Assembly: GCA_002407645.1 (NCBI GenBank)
Contig: DHNU01000027.1
Location: 40,548 to 49,515 of the forward strand
Direction: 5' to 3'
DNA from: Ruminococcaceae bacterium UBA5408
GTDB taxonomy: Bacteria; Bacillota; Clostridia; Oscillospirales; Acutalibacteraceae
DNA length: 8,968 nucleotides
Shown here piece by piece: positions 1 through 6,337 of the stretch. Made by a program: the position numbers and the translations under genes. A model generated the notes under the pieces. The model was not told the DNA's origin and made no database searches. It was given only the letters and a program-made list of their open reading frames with translations. The stretch's first letter is position 1, and each line of letters opens with the position of its first letter.

Positions 1-459
1 ATTCCGGTTGATTCTATTTACACTCCTGTTTATAAGGTGAATTTTAATGTTGAGCCAACTCGTGTGGGACAGAGTATTGACTTTGATAAATTGACACTCG
101 AAGTTTGGACCAACGGTGTAATCGGCGCACAAGAAGCTGTTTCTTTAGCTGCTAAAATCCTGACTGAACACCTTAATTTATTTGTTGATTTGTCCGATAA
201 GGGCAGCAACGCTGAAATTATGGTTGAAAAGGATGACAAGGGCAAGGAAAAGGTTCTTGAAATGACAATTGAAGAACTTGACTTATCAGTCCGTTCTTTT
301 AACTGCTTAAAGCGTGCCGGTATTAATACGGTTGAGGATCTTCTCAGCAAATCCGAAGAAGATATGATGAAAGTTCGCAACCTCGGACGTAAATCCCTTG
401 AGGAGGTCGTTTGGAAACTGGCCTCACTCGGTTTTCATCTGCGTAAAGACGACGAATAG
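1..459 (+). CDS. rpoA: RNA polymerase alpha subunit, C-terminal part (5' end outside window)
   Basis: Alpha subunit of DNA-directed RNA polymerase. It scaffolds assembly of beta and beta' through its N-terminal domain and contacts UP elements and activators through its C-terminal domain. The frame is open from base 1 ([13 protein letters not shown]...), so the start lies upstream and 152 codons are visible. Residues 1 to about 62 are the end of the N-terminal domain ([21 protein letters not shown]). Then comes an acidic/lysine-rich linker ([10 protein letters not shown]), followed by the alpha-CTD from about residue 87 ([20 protein letters not shown], then [13 protein letters not shown]). The arginine of LSVRS, at bases 292-294, matches the DNA-binding Arg265 of E. 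coli alpha. The protein ends in RKDDE, as in many Firmicutes. rplQ follows after 37 bases, the usual order at the end of the alpha operon. The GTG at base 37 is an internal valine, not a start. Identification is secure. Confidence 0.98.
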   Translation: MPVDSIYTPVYKVNFNVEPTRVGQSIDFDKLTLEVWTNGVIGAQEAVSLAAKILTEHLNLFVDLSDKGSNAEIMVEKDDKGKEKVLEMTIEELDLSVRSFNCLKRAGINTVEDLLSKSEEDMMKVRNLGRKSLEEVVWKLASLGFHLRKDDE

Positions 460-496
460 TTTTTGTGCAAACCTAAGGTAAAGGAGTGATATTTCG

Positions 497-838
497 ATGC
501 CCGGAACCAGAAAGCTCGGAAGAGACACTGACCACAGAACAGCTATGTTAAGGGCGATGGTAACCTTTCTTTTAGAGAATGGTAAAATCGAAACCACAGT
601 TACTCGCGCCAAGGAGGTTCGCTCCATGACCGAGAAAATGATAACTATTGCGAAGGAAAATAATCTTCACAACAAACGCCTTGTTTTAGCTTTTATTACT
701 AAGGAAGACGTTGCTAATAAATTGTTTAATGAGATTGCTCCAAAGTATGCAGACCGCAATGGTGGTTATACCCGAATCAGTAAGCTTGGCCCTCGCCGCG
801 GTGATGCCGCTGAGATGGGAATTATAGAACTGGTCTAA
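497..838 (+). CDS. rplQ: 50S ribosomal protein L17
   Basis: Large-subunit ribosomal protein L17, which binds 23S rRNA near the exit-tunnel rim. The 113 residues match the normal bacterial length. Family signatures are present: [15 protein letters not shown] near the N-terminus, the [20 protein letters not shown] segment at about 31-50, and the C-terminal [19 protein letters not shown] followed by IIELV. The N-terminus MPGTRKLGR differs slightly from the common M-x-H-x-x-RKLGR form. The ATG start has a good ribosome binding site (AAGGAG at 481-486, 10 bases upstream). It is co-transcribed with rpoA. A strong terminator begins 14 bases after the stop, so the operon ends here, and no energy-coupling-factor transporter genes follow, although they often do in Firmicutes. 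Confidence 0.98.
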   Translation: MPGTRKLGRDTDHRTAMLRAMVTFLLENGKIETTVTRAKEVRSMTEKMITIAKENNLHNKRLVLAFITKEDVANKLFNEIAPKYADRNGGYTRISKLGPRRGDAAEMGIIELV

Positions 839-852
839 TAAATATAATAATT

Positions 853-881
853 AAGGCTGCCGCATTGCGGCGGTCTTTTTT
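853..881 (+). terminator. Intrinsic terminator of the rpoA-rplQ operon
   Basis: An 11-bp stem pairs 853-863 (AAGGCTGCCGC) with 867-877 through a 3-base loop (ATT). It includes two G-U pairs and is followed by a run of T to 881. It sits 14 bases after the rplQ stop. The end of the T-run is also the start of repeat copy A and of its TGTTATAAT box. Confidence 0.93.
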
Positions 882-889
882 GTTATAAT
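881..889 (+). promoter_or_regulatory. Extended -10 box in repeat copy A
   Basis: TGTTATAAT fits the extended -10 consensus TGnTATAAT exactly and begins on the last T of the rplQ terminator. Initiation would fall near 896, just before the hairpin at 898-914. No good -35 box is visible because that position lies inside the terminator stem, which is tolerated for extended -10 promoters. The nine bases are identical in copy B. Activity is inferred. Confidence 0.4.
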
Positions 890-1056
890 ACGAAAATCCC
901 CGGCTATGTCGGGGTGTTCAGAAAAAGCTTTAGCGATGAGTACGAAATGCAAGTGAAACCTACCCCTAACCCCTCCAATTTAGCCTACTTACTTAAATAA
1001 TCGGCTGTACTTAAACGTGGGGAAGGGAGTGAGAACCACAACACTTAATATTAAAA
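881..1056 (+). repeat. Dispersed non-coding repeat, copy A
   Basis: Direct-orientation copy of the element also found at 3407-3630. The left arm (881-981) aligns with 3407-3506 at about 84 of 101 positions by hand count. The right arm (about 1017-1056) shares a G-rich tract, then GTGAGAAC, then CAACA and an AT-rich end. The interior is only about 35 bases (982-1016), against about 79 in copy B. From the 5' end the left arm holds TGTTATAAT, a 7-bp hairpin (898-904 with 908-914, loop TAT, one G-U pair), the AGCTTTAGC block, GTGAAA, and a C-rich tract (CCCCTAACCCCTCC) opposite in character to the G-rich tract of the right arm. I see no open reading frame. It may be a miniature mobile element or a small-RNA unit; its class is unknown. 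Confidence 0.75.
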
Positions 1057-1076
1057 TCAATATTTCAGATGTATCA

Positions 1077-1111
1077 CATATAAGGATAAAAAATGTAAGC
1101 ATTCTTATATG
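1077..1111 (+). other. Hairpin in the leader upstream of the secreted-protein gene
   Basis: Perfect 8-bp inverted repeat, CATATAAG (1077-1084) with CTTATATG (1104-1111). It can extend inward by a G-U and two A-U pairs to 11 bp around a 13-base loop. No T-run follows, so it does not look like a terminator. It lies 20 bases after repeat copy A and is not repeated after copy B. Its function is unknown; it could be a leader stem or a protein-binding site. The rest of 1112-1338 is AT-rich, with no gene that I recognise. Confidence 0.45.
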
Positions 1112-1202
1112 GGAGTTATGTTGAATAGGGAAAAATTCATTAAATCGGATAGGTAATAACAATGTACAGTAAAATAATGGTTATGTGGTAACCTTAAAAA
1201 GG

Positions 1203-1208
1203 TATAAT
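1203..1208 (+). promoter_or_regulatory. Possible -10 box for the secreted-protein gene
   Basis: A perfect TATAAT lies 130 bases before the start codon of the 1339 gene. Upstream, only a poor -35 match (TTATGT, spacer 16) is visible, and there is no TG extension. The gene might equally be transcribed from the box in repeat copy A with a leader of about 440 bases. Confidence 0.3.
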
Positions 1209-1338
1209 TAATTACAATAATTACATATAAGAATAATTCTTCTTCGTATCAAAAATTAGGTAGATGTAAGTTAAAATATAGAGAGAAAAAAGTCCCAATA
1301 ATAAACAAAATAACAAAATATTGGAAAGGATTTAGAAA

Positions 1339-3360
1339 ATGAAGAAGAAGTTTTTAAGCCTTGTATTATTGTTGGCAGTGTTAATTTCATCGTTAGGCAA
1401 TACTTTTGCATTTGCAGAAGTAGTTCCTACAGAAACACCTCCAGCAGATGACCCTACCACTAAATCACAAATAACATTATCCGATGAGTTTAACGCTCTA
1501 TCAGAATTGAGTTTGAAATCTATCCATTATAGCTGTGAAGTTGATGTTAATAATCCCGATATTACGCTTACAGCAACAAGCAGTGCTCCTGAAATAATTG
1601 ATATTAGAGAAGACACTTCTCTTAAAGCACCCGGTGAATATTATTATGACCTTGCAGCTTGCAAGAACGGTACGGCTACACTGACATTTACGGCAAGCGA
1701 TGGTGTATCTGTCACAAAAACCCTTACAGTTGAAGGAACGGGGGAAATGCCATACACTGTGAGTTCAGATGTAAATGAAGACTTTACACTTGCAAAGGGA
1801 AGCAGTAAATTAATTAATATTAACTTTGTTAATAATGATATCGATGTTTTAACATTCCCACTTCTCGGACCTATAGCAGACGGGGTAGTTCAAACAACAT
1901 TAATTGAGGCAGACCAAGAAAACGGCAACTACCTTTACAGAGTCGATGTTATTGGAGATAAAGGTCAAACAGTCGACCTTTTTTTAGGCGGCTATGGTTT
2001 TATACCAAGTAAGCTGTGCACTGTCACAATTGGCGAAAATAAGAATTTAAACTTAGATACTGATGTGGACTACATTTGTAATACAGGTGATACATATCGG
2101 TTTGTAGCGTATACAAATTCTACAACGACTCCTAAAGTTTCCACTAACAATGATGTTGCATCTGTAACATTTTTAAGAAAAGTTACCGGTGGTTATGAGT
2201 ATAAAATGACAGCGCTAAAGGCGGGAATTTCTTTGGTTAAAGCGGAGCTTAACGGAGAAACTTCCTCATTCCCTGTCAGTGTTAATGCGGAAGATGACTT
2301 TCCTATTCTTTCAATGGAAGATGATGAAGAAAACGTAACACTGCCAAAAGGTAATTCACGTATCTATAAATTTTCCGCAATGGGTGGAGGGGATCCCATA
2401 ATTGTCGGAAGCAAAGAAAATGTTATTTCTTCAAAACTCGTTAAAAAAGAAGGAACTAACTATTCTTTTGAAGTTACAGCAGTGGGTCAGCCAAGTGCCA
2501 GTACGGAAGTTTATGCTATGTTCCCGGAAAGCAGATACGATGAATATGCTTACGAATTAGGTACAATCACTGTAGCAAAACCAGAACTTAAATCAGATAC
2601 CACTCAAAATTTTACATTAAAAAAAGGTTCAAGCTATGTTTTTAAGATTACAAATGCAGCAACTTTTTATGCCGGCTCATCAAATGTCTTTAAAACTGAA
2701 TTAATCAAAAAATCCGGAGCAGATTCATTTTACAGAATTACTGCAATAGGTAACCCGGGACAAGCCGCAGGTTTTTATATGGCTGCAGCCGGAGAACAGG
2801 CAAAAAAAGTCTGTGTAGTTACGATTGGCTCAGAAGCAGCACCAAAATCCGATACTAACAGTAACTTTTCTGTTAAAATTGGAGAAAGTTATATGTTTAA
2901 GATTTCAAATGCAACGGGATTTTTTGCCGGAACACCCGGGATATTTAAAACAGAACTTGCTTATAAATCCGGCAGCGACTCATATTACAGAATAACACCA
3001 ACCGGAAAAGCCGGTCAGCAGGCAGGATTTTATATGACATCAGCGGGGTATCCGACACAAAAAGTCTGTGTTGTAACTGTAGAGAAGCCAACACCGATAA
3101 ATATTGAATCAGATACAAATTCAGATTTTTCAGTTGCTAAAAATGCAACATATCAGTTTAAAATTACAGCACCGGGAGCTTCGGCAATTAATTTCTGTGC
3201 AGGTACAGACGGAGTATTTAAAATTACATTTGTACGTCGTACAGGCAGCGATTTCTATTACAAGATAACAGCTGTAGGCAAGTCTGGACAGAGCACAGGA
3301 ATTTATGCATCGGTTCCGGGACAAAGTGCTAAAAAAGTTTGTGTAGTATCAGTAAAATAA
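1339..3360 (+). CDS. Secreted multi-repeat protein with tandem beta-type domains, function unknown
   Basis: 673 residues. A clear Sec signal peptide has charged KKK at 2-4, a hydrophobic core at about 5-20, and a probable cleavage after AFA (24-26). After a short Pro/Thr linker (about 28-42) come seven consecutive Ig-like-sized segments. Segments 1-4 (about 43-133, 143-232, 236-316, 324-413) are degenerate. Segments 5-7 (419-497, 504-582, 591-673) are clear repeats of about 80 residues with the pattern SDT-x-x-x-F-[TS]-[LV]...Y-x-F-KI...AG[ST]...FK-x-[TE]...[FY]-Y-[RK]-IT...G-x-x-G-x-x...K-V-CVV-[TS]-[VI]. Each of these repeats carries one cysteine in the last strand; segment 2 has KLCTVTIG at the same place, and the last repeat has a second Cys (620). 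I see no catalytic motif, LPXTG, SLH, dockerin or C-terminal membrane segment, so it is either freely secreted or held non-covalently. Similar repeats occur as appendages in clostridial exported proteins (from memory). The start is supported by AAAGGA at 1325-1330, 8 bases before ATG. It is monocistronic, has a terminator, and is flanked by the two direct repeats. Binding or adhesion is a guess. Confidence 0.85.
   Translation: MKKKFLSLVLLLAVLISSLGNTFAFAEVVPTETPPADDPTTKSQITLSDEFNALSELSLKSIHYSCEVDVNNPDITLTATSSAPEIIDIREDTSLKAPGEYYYDLAACKNGTATLTFTASDGVSVTKTLTVEGTGEMPYTVSSDVNEDFTLAKGSSKLININFVNNDIDVLTFPLLGPIADGVVQTTLIEADQENGNYLYRVDVIGDKGQTVDLFLGGYGFIPSKLCTVTIGENKNLNLDTDVDYICNTGDTYRFVAYTNSTTTPKVSTNNDVASVTFLRKVTGGYEYKMTALKAGISLVKAELNGETSSFPVSVNAEDDFPILSMEDDEENVTLPKGNSRIYKFSAMGGGDPIIVGSKENVISSKLVKKEGTNYSFEVTAVGQPSASTEVYAMFPESRYDEYAYELGTITVAKPELKSDTTQNFTLKKGSSYVFKITNAATFYAGSSNVFKTELIKKSGADSFYRITAIGNPGQAAGFYMAAAGEQAKKVCVVTIGSEAAPKSDTNSNFSVKIGESYMFKISNATGFFAGTPGIFKTELAYKSGSDSYYRITPTGKAGQQAGFYMTSAGYPTQKVCVVTVEKPTPINIESDTNSDFSVAKNATYQFKITAPGASAINFCAGTDGVFKITFVRRTGSDFYYKITAVGKSGQSTGIYASVPGQSAKKVCVVSVK
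2593..3357 (+). repeat. Three clear tandem coding repeats at the C-terminus of the secreted protein
   Basis: Units lie at 2593-2829, 2848-3084 and 3109-3357, each encoding about 79-83 residues that start SDT and end in a K-x-VCVV strand. They are separated by linkers of 6-8 residues rich in Pro, Ala and Glu. The protein sequences are readily alignable. The DNA has diverged at many positions, which suggests old duplications rather than recent expansion. Confidence 0.85.
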
Positions 3361-3373
3361 GATATTATAATCG

Positions 3374-3407
3374 AAAAAGCTGTCACACTTTTTAGTGGCA
3401 GCTTTTT
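3374..3407 (+). terminator. Intrinsic terminator of the secreted-protein gene
   Basis: A 13-bp stem pairs 3374-3386 with 3395-3407 (AAAAAGCTGTCAC against GTGGCAGCTTTTT, one G-U pair) with an 8-base loop. The T-run forms the outer stem and ends at 3407. It starts 13 bases after the stop codon. Its inner stem resembles that of the rplQ terminator (GGCTGCCGC there, AGCTGTCAC here), including one paired G-C to A-T exchange. The terminator may therefore belong to the repeated unit. Confidence 0.9.
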
Positions 3408-3415
3408 GTTATAAT
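3407..3415 (+). promoter_or_regulatory. Extended -10 box in repeat copy B
   Basis: TGTTATAAT, identical to the box in copy A and again fused to a terminator T-run. Predicted initiation is near 3422, directly before the short hairpin. There is no convincing -35. It could start a small RNA or a leader of about 395 bases reaching nagA, which also has a better promoter of its own at 3750-3778. Confidence 0.38.
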
Positions 3416-3630
3416 GCGAAAACCCCCGGCTATGTCGGAATGTTCAGAAGAGCTTTAGCTGTAAGTAATAAATGCGAGTGAAATCTATCGCAAACTCCTC
3501 CAATTTTTATTTCAAAGCGAAAACAGGCAGCTTTCGTGTTTCCATTCCGCACAAGATTGCTTGCGATTTTTAGTTATCCTGAGGTGTGGGAGGGGGCAGG
3601 GGGGTGAGAACTCCAACATTCATTATAAAG
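3407..3630 (+). repeat. Dispersed non-coding repeat, copy B
   Basis: Second direct copy of the element at 881-1056. The left arm (3407-3506) has TGTTATAAT, the CCGGC-TAT-GTCGG hairpin (3426-3438, reduced to 5 bp), AGCTTTAGC, GTGAAA and CTCCTCCAATTT. The right arm (about 3586-3630) has a strongly G-rich tract (3588-3604), then GTGAGAAC and CAACATT. The interior of about 79 bases is longer than in copy A and unrelated to it by eye. CTCCTCC in the left arm can pair with GGAGGGG in the right arm (one G-U), so the ends of the element could be brought together. No coding potential seen. Confidence 0.75.
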
Positions 3631-3749
3631 CCTTTTAAGAATGTATTGTTGGGTATAGTTTAATTGTCATAAAAAAAAGAAAATAAAATATATAATCACA
3701 GCTAAAAATTAGTTTATGTGTAGAATATATCAACTATAACTTTTATACC

Positions 3750-3778
3750 TTGAATAAAGATAATATTTGATTTATAAT
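3750..3778 (+). promoter_or_regulatory. Sigma-A type promoter of nagA
   Basis: TTGAAT (3750-3755), a 17-base spacer, then a perfect TATAAT (3773-3778). Expected initiation near 3785 gives a short leader of about 32-35 bases before the TTG start. I see no obvious operator palindrome in this interval. Confidence 0.75.
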
Positions 3779-3816
3779 AATTAATTGAATGTAAAATAAT
3801 AATAAAAGGTGAGATA

Positions 3817-4956
3817 TTGTTGATATTAAAAAATGCTAAAATAGTGGACAACAGCTTCCACTTTATTAATGCTGACATTGAAATTAATAATGAGAAAATT
3901 TCTAAAATTCAACCCAATTTATCGGGCAGTGAAGAAATTGATTTAACAGGACTTGTTATTGTTCCGGGATTTGTAGACATTCATATCCATGGCTGTGTAG
4001 GTGCGGATACCTGTGATGCGGACACTGAAGACCTTGCAAAAATGTGTGCTCATTTGGCGACAAAAGGTGTCACTTCTTTCTGCCCTACTACTATGACAGT
4101 ATCCCATGAAGCTATAAGTAAGTCGCTTATGGCTGTAAAGCAATGTATGGACAATCCCCCAAAGGGTGCTTCTATTGCAGGTGTTAATATGGAAGGACCG
4201 TATATTTCGAAGAATAAAAAGGGTGCTCAAGCCGAGGAGTTTGTTAAAAACCCAGATCTAAATGAGTTCAAAAGATTTTATGATGAATGTGGCGGAATAA
4301 TAAAGCTTGTTGACATAGCACCGGAATGTGAAGGGGCTGACGAGTTTATTAAAGAGGCCTCTAAATTATGTACAGTATCCATAGCCCACACGGAAGCTGA
4401 TTATAAATGTGCAAAGAATGCGTTTAATTTGGGAATAACCCATGCAACACATCTTTATAATGCAATGCCCGGTTTAACTCATCGTGCCCCGGGAGTTGTC
4501 GGTGCGGTATTTGATGATGAACGTATCAGAGCTGAAATTATATGTGATGGATTCCATATAGACCCTGCGGTTCTAAGAATAACATTCGGTGTACTTGGAA
4601 AAGACAGACCGATTATCATAAGCGACTCTATGCGTGCGGCAGGCAAACCCGATGGAGTTTCAAATCTCGGCGGACAAACCGTTTATGTAAAAAACGGCCA
4701 GGCAAGACTTGAAGACGGAACTATTGCAGGTTCAACCACAAATATGCATGACGAAATAAAGAACCTTATTTCGTACGGAGTACCGTTCCTTAATGTTATT
4801 AAAGCTGCAACAATTAATCCTGCAAGGGAAATAAAAGAGGACAATAAAATAGGGAGCATTAAAAAAGGAAAATATGCTGACCTTGTTGTAATGGACCCTC
4901 AGCTGAACATCAAAATGGTAGTTGTACGCGGCAAAATTGAAGTTGACAACATATAA
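3817..4956 (+). CDS. nagA: N-acetylglucosamine-6-phosphate deacetylase
   Basis: Cytosolic amidohydrolase that removes acetate from GlcNAc-6-phosphate to give glucosamine-6-phosphate, linking amino-sugar use and cell-wall recycling to glycolysis or new wall synthesis. The 379 residues match family length. Visible motifs are H56-x-H58 (VDIHIHG) after the first beta strand, metal-ligand E126 in NMEGPY, H191 in IAHTEA, H212 in ATHLYNAMPG, H247 in CDGFHID, and the catalytic aspartate D270 in ISDSMRAAG. A C-terminal GSIKKGKYADLVVMD strand completes the small beta domain. The start is TTG: codons at 3817 and 3820 are both TTG. The binding site AAAGGTGAG (3805-3813) leaves 5 or 8 bases after GGTG, which makes 3820 (378 residues) at least as likely. 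No nagB or sugar transporter is adjacent; the gene has its own promoter and converges on serA. Nothing suggests damage. Confidence 0.96.
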   Translation: MLILKNAKIVDNSFHFINADIEINNEKISKIQPNLSGSEEIDLTGLVIVPGFVDIHIHGCVGADTCDADTEDLAKMCAHLATKGVTSFCPTTMTVSHEAISKSLMAVKQCMDNPPKGASIAGVNMEGPYISKNKKGAQAEEFVKNPDLNEFKRFYDECGGIIKLVDIAPECEGADEFIKEASKLCTVSIAHTEADYKCAKNAFNLGITHATHLYNAMPGLTHRAPGVVGAVFDDERIRAEIICDGFHIDPAVLRITFGVLGKDRPIIISDSMRAAGKPDGVSNLGGQTVYVKNGQARLEDGTIAGSTTNMHDEIKNLISYGVPFLNVIKAATINPAREIKEDNKIGSIKKGKYADLVVMDPQLNIKMVVVRGKIEVDNI

Positions 4957-5074
4957 TGAGTTTTCAATAAATGTTGGGCAAAAATATAATATTAGACTCA
5001 TATTTACTTGTGTTTATTAAAGAGGAGAAGTATCCCGGTTTTTGGCATAAAACAAATTAAATAAAGCAGTAATT

Positions 5075-5112
5075 AAAAAAGCTATCCTGTGGTTTCCCAC
5101 GGGATAGCTTTT
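5075..5112. terminator. Bidirectional intrinsic terminator between nagA and serA
   Basis: A 12-bp stem pairs 5081-5092 with 5097-5108 around loop TTTC, extended by four A-T pairs to 5077-5112. Read leftward it ends in six T's and lies 16 bases after the serA stop, so it is the serC-serA terminator. Read rightward it ends in TTTT and can also stop nagA transcription. This is the normal arrangement for convergent genes. Confidence 0.92.
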
Positions 5113-5128
5113 CAGTATTCACGACAAA

Positions 5129-6301
5129 TTACTTAATTATTCTTACCCTTATAATTTCAGGCATTTCCTCAATATGAGATGCAGTGCTGTCAGTAACATT
5201 TCCGGTAACATCAAGAATTGTATAAGCATAATCTTTTTTTGATTTACTTTGCATATTCTCTATATTGATACCGTTATTTGCAAGTGCCCCGGACAGCTTG
5301 CTGATTGTATTGGGTATGTTTTTATGAAAAATACACATTCTTATGGAACAGGATGAGCAGTCGCGCGGCATTGATACCGACGGCATATTTACGGAATTTT
5401 TAATATTTCCGTTTTCAAGGTATTCCATTAATTCACATGCTGCCATACATGCGCAATTTTCTTCAGATTCCGGAGTTGAAGCACCGAGGTGCGGAATGGC
5501 AATTACGCCTTCTTCTCCGATAATATCATCACTCGGAAAATCTGTTACATAAGAAGAAATTTTTCCGTCTTTAAGAGCGGAGAGTACATCTTTGGTATTA
5601 ACCAAACCGCCGCGTGCCAAGTTCAAAATTCTGACTCCGTCTTTCATTTTTGAAATGGATTCGGCGTTAATCATCTCTTTGGTATCCGGGTTAAGAGGTA
5701 CATGAACTGTAATGTAATCACATGCTGCAAAAATTTCGTCCAATGTACGTGCATGTTTAACTGAACGTGAAAGTCCCCATGCGGCATCTACCGACAGAAA
5801 CGGGTCATATCCGTAAACTTCCATACCGAGGCTTTTTGCAGCGTTCGCTACCAAAATGCCGATTGCACCAAGACCTATTACACCAAGTGTTTTGCCCTGA
5901 ATTTCGGGTCCGGCAAAAGCACTTTTGCCCTTTTCAACTAATTTGCCGACCTTGTCGCCCTTACCCTTTAATGTTTTAGCCCAGCCAATAGCCGGAATAA
6001 CTTTACGGGAAGATAGCAAAAGGCCTAAAACAACAAGTTCTTTTACTGCATTAGCGTTTGCTCCGGGAGTGTTAAAAACAGCAATGCCTTTTTCACTGCA
6101 TTTGTCAAGCGGAATATTGTTGACTCCCGCTCCTGCTCTTGCAATTGCAAGCAGAGTTGAAGGCAACTCCATATCGTGCATTGAAGCAGACCTTACCATA
6201 ATAGCATCGGGGTTTTGAGCATCATCTGAACAGCAGTAGCTTTCATTAAATCGTTCTAAACCAACAGCTGAAATTTTGTTTAAACATTTAATATGGTACA
6301 T
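5129..6301 (-). CDS. serA: D-3-phosphoglycerate dehydrogenase with C-terminal ACT domain
   Basis: NAD-dependent oxidation of 3-phosphoglycerate to 3-phosphohydroxypyruvate, the first committed step of serine synthesis, in the cytosol. The 390 residues correspond to the short SerA class with one ACT domain and no intervening domain. Substrate-domain motifs are VRSA (36-39) and ARAGAGVNNIPLD (54-66). The Rossmann fold has GLGAIG (143-148) and the acidic residue D166 in YGYDP, which favours NAD. Catalytic residues are R230 (NLARGGLV) and H271 (PHLGAST). The region of the usual DVFxxEP motif reads TDFPSDD (253-259), as in this class from memory. The ACT domain spans about 318-390 and probably binds serine for feedback inhibition. 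Four cysteines cluster near the ACT border (C315, C318, C323; also C68). The start has AGGTGG at 6310-6315, 8 bases upstream. It lies 36 bases after serC, as the second gene of the operon. Confidence 0.96.
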   Translation of the reverse strand: MYHIKCLNKISAVGLERFNESYCCSDDAQNPDAIMVRSASMHDMELPSTLLAIARAGAGVNNIPLDKCSEKGIAVFNTPGANANAVKELVVLGLLLSSRKVIPAIGWAKTLKGKGDKVGKLVEKGKSAFAGPEIQGKTLGVIGLGAIGILVANAAKSLGMEVYGYDPFLSVDAAWGLSRSVKHARTLDEIFAACDYITVHVPLNPDTKEMINAESISKMKDGVRILNLARGGLVNTKDVLSALKDGKISSYVTDFPSDDIIGEEGVIAIPHLGASTPESEENCACMAACELMEYLENGNIKNSVNMPSVSMPRDCSSCSIRMCIFHKNIPNTISKLSGALANNGINIENMQSKSKKDYAYTILDVTGNVTDSTASHIEEMPEIIRVRIIK

Positions 6302-6337
6302 AATTCAATCCACCTACACAGTATATATTTGCTATTA

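Noticed and set aside
30..380. Long open frame on the minus strand opposite rpoA
   Set aside because: It is an antisense shadow of a highly conserved coding region. The same holds for the antisense frames opposite rplQ, nagA and ydcF and the plus-strand frames over serA and serC.
1229..1241. Short AT-rich palindrome AAGAATAATTCTT
   Set aside because: Too short and AT-only in a very AT-rich leader. Such matches are expected by chance.
2593..3357. CRISPR-like or recent tandem DNA repeats
   Set aside because: The periodicity is in the encoded protein (about 80 residues). The DNA units are diverged and contain no short constant repeat with spacers.
3365..3378. TTATAAT followed by CGAAAAA just after the secreted-protein stop, resembling the start of the repeat
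   Set aside because: Similarity is only about 14 AT-rich bases and does not continue into the CCGGC hairpin, so chance is adequate.
3588..3604. Possible G-quadruplex in repeat copy B
   Set aside because: Only three separated G-runs of three or more are present, so a standard four-tract quadruplex is not supported. Copy A is weaker still.
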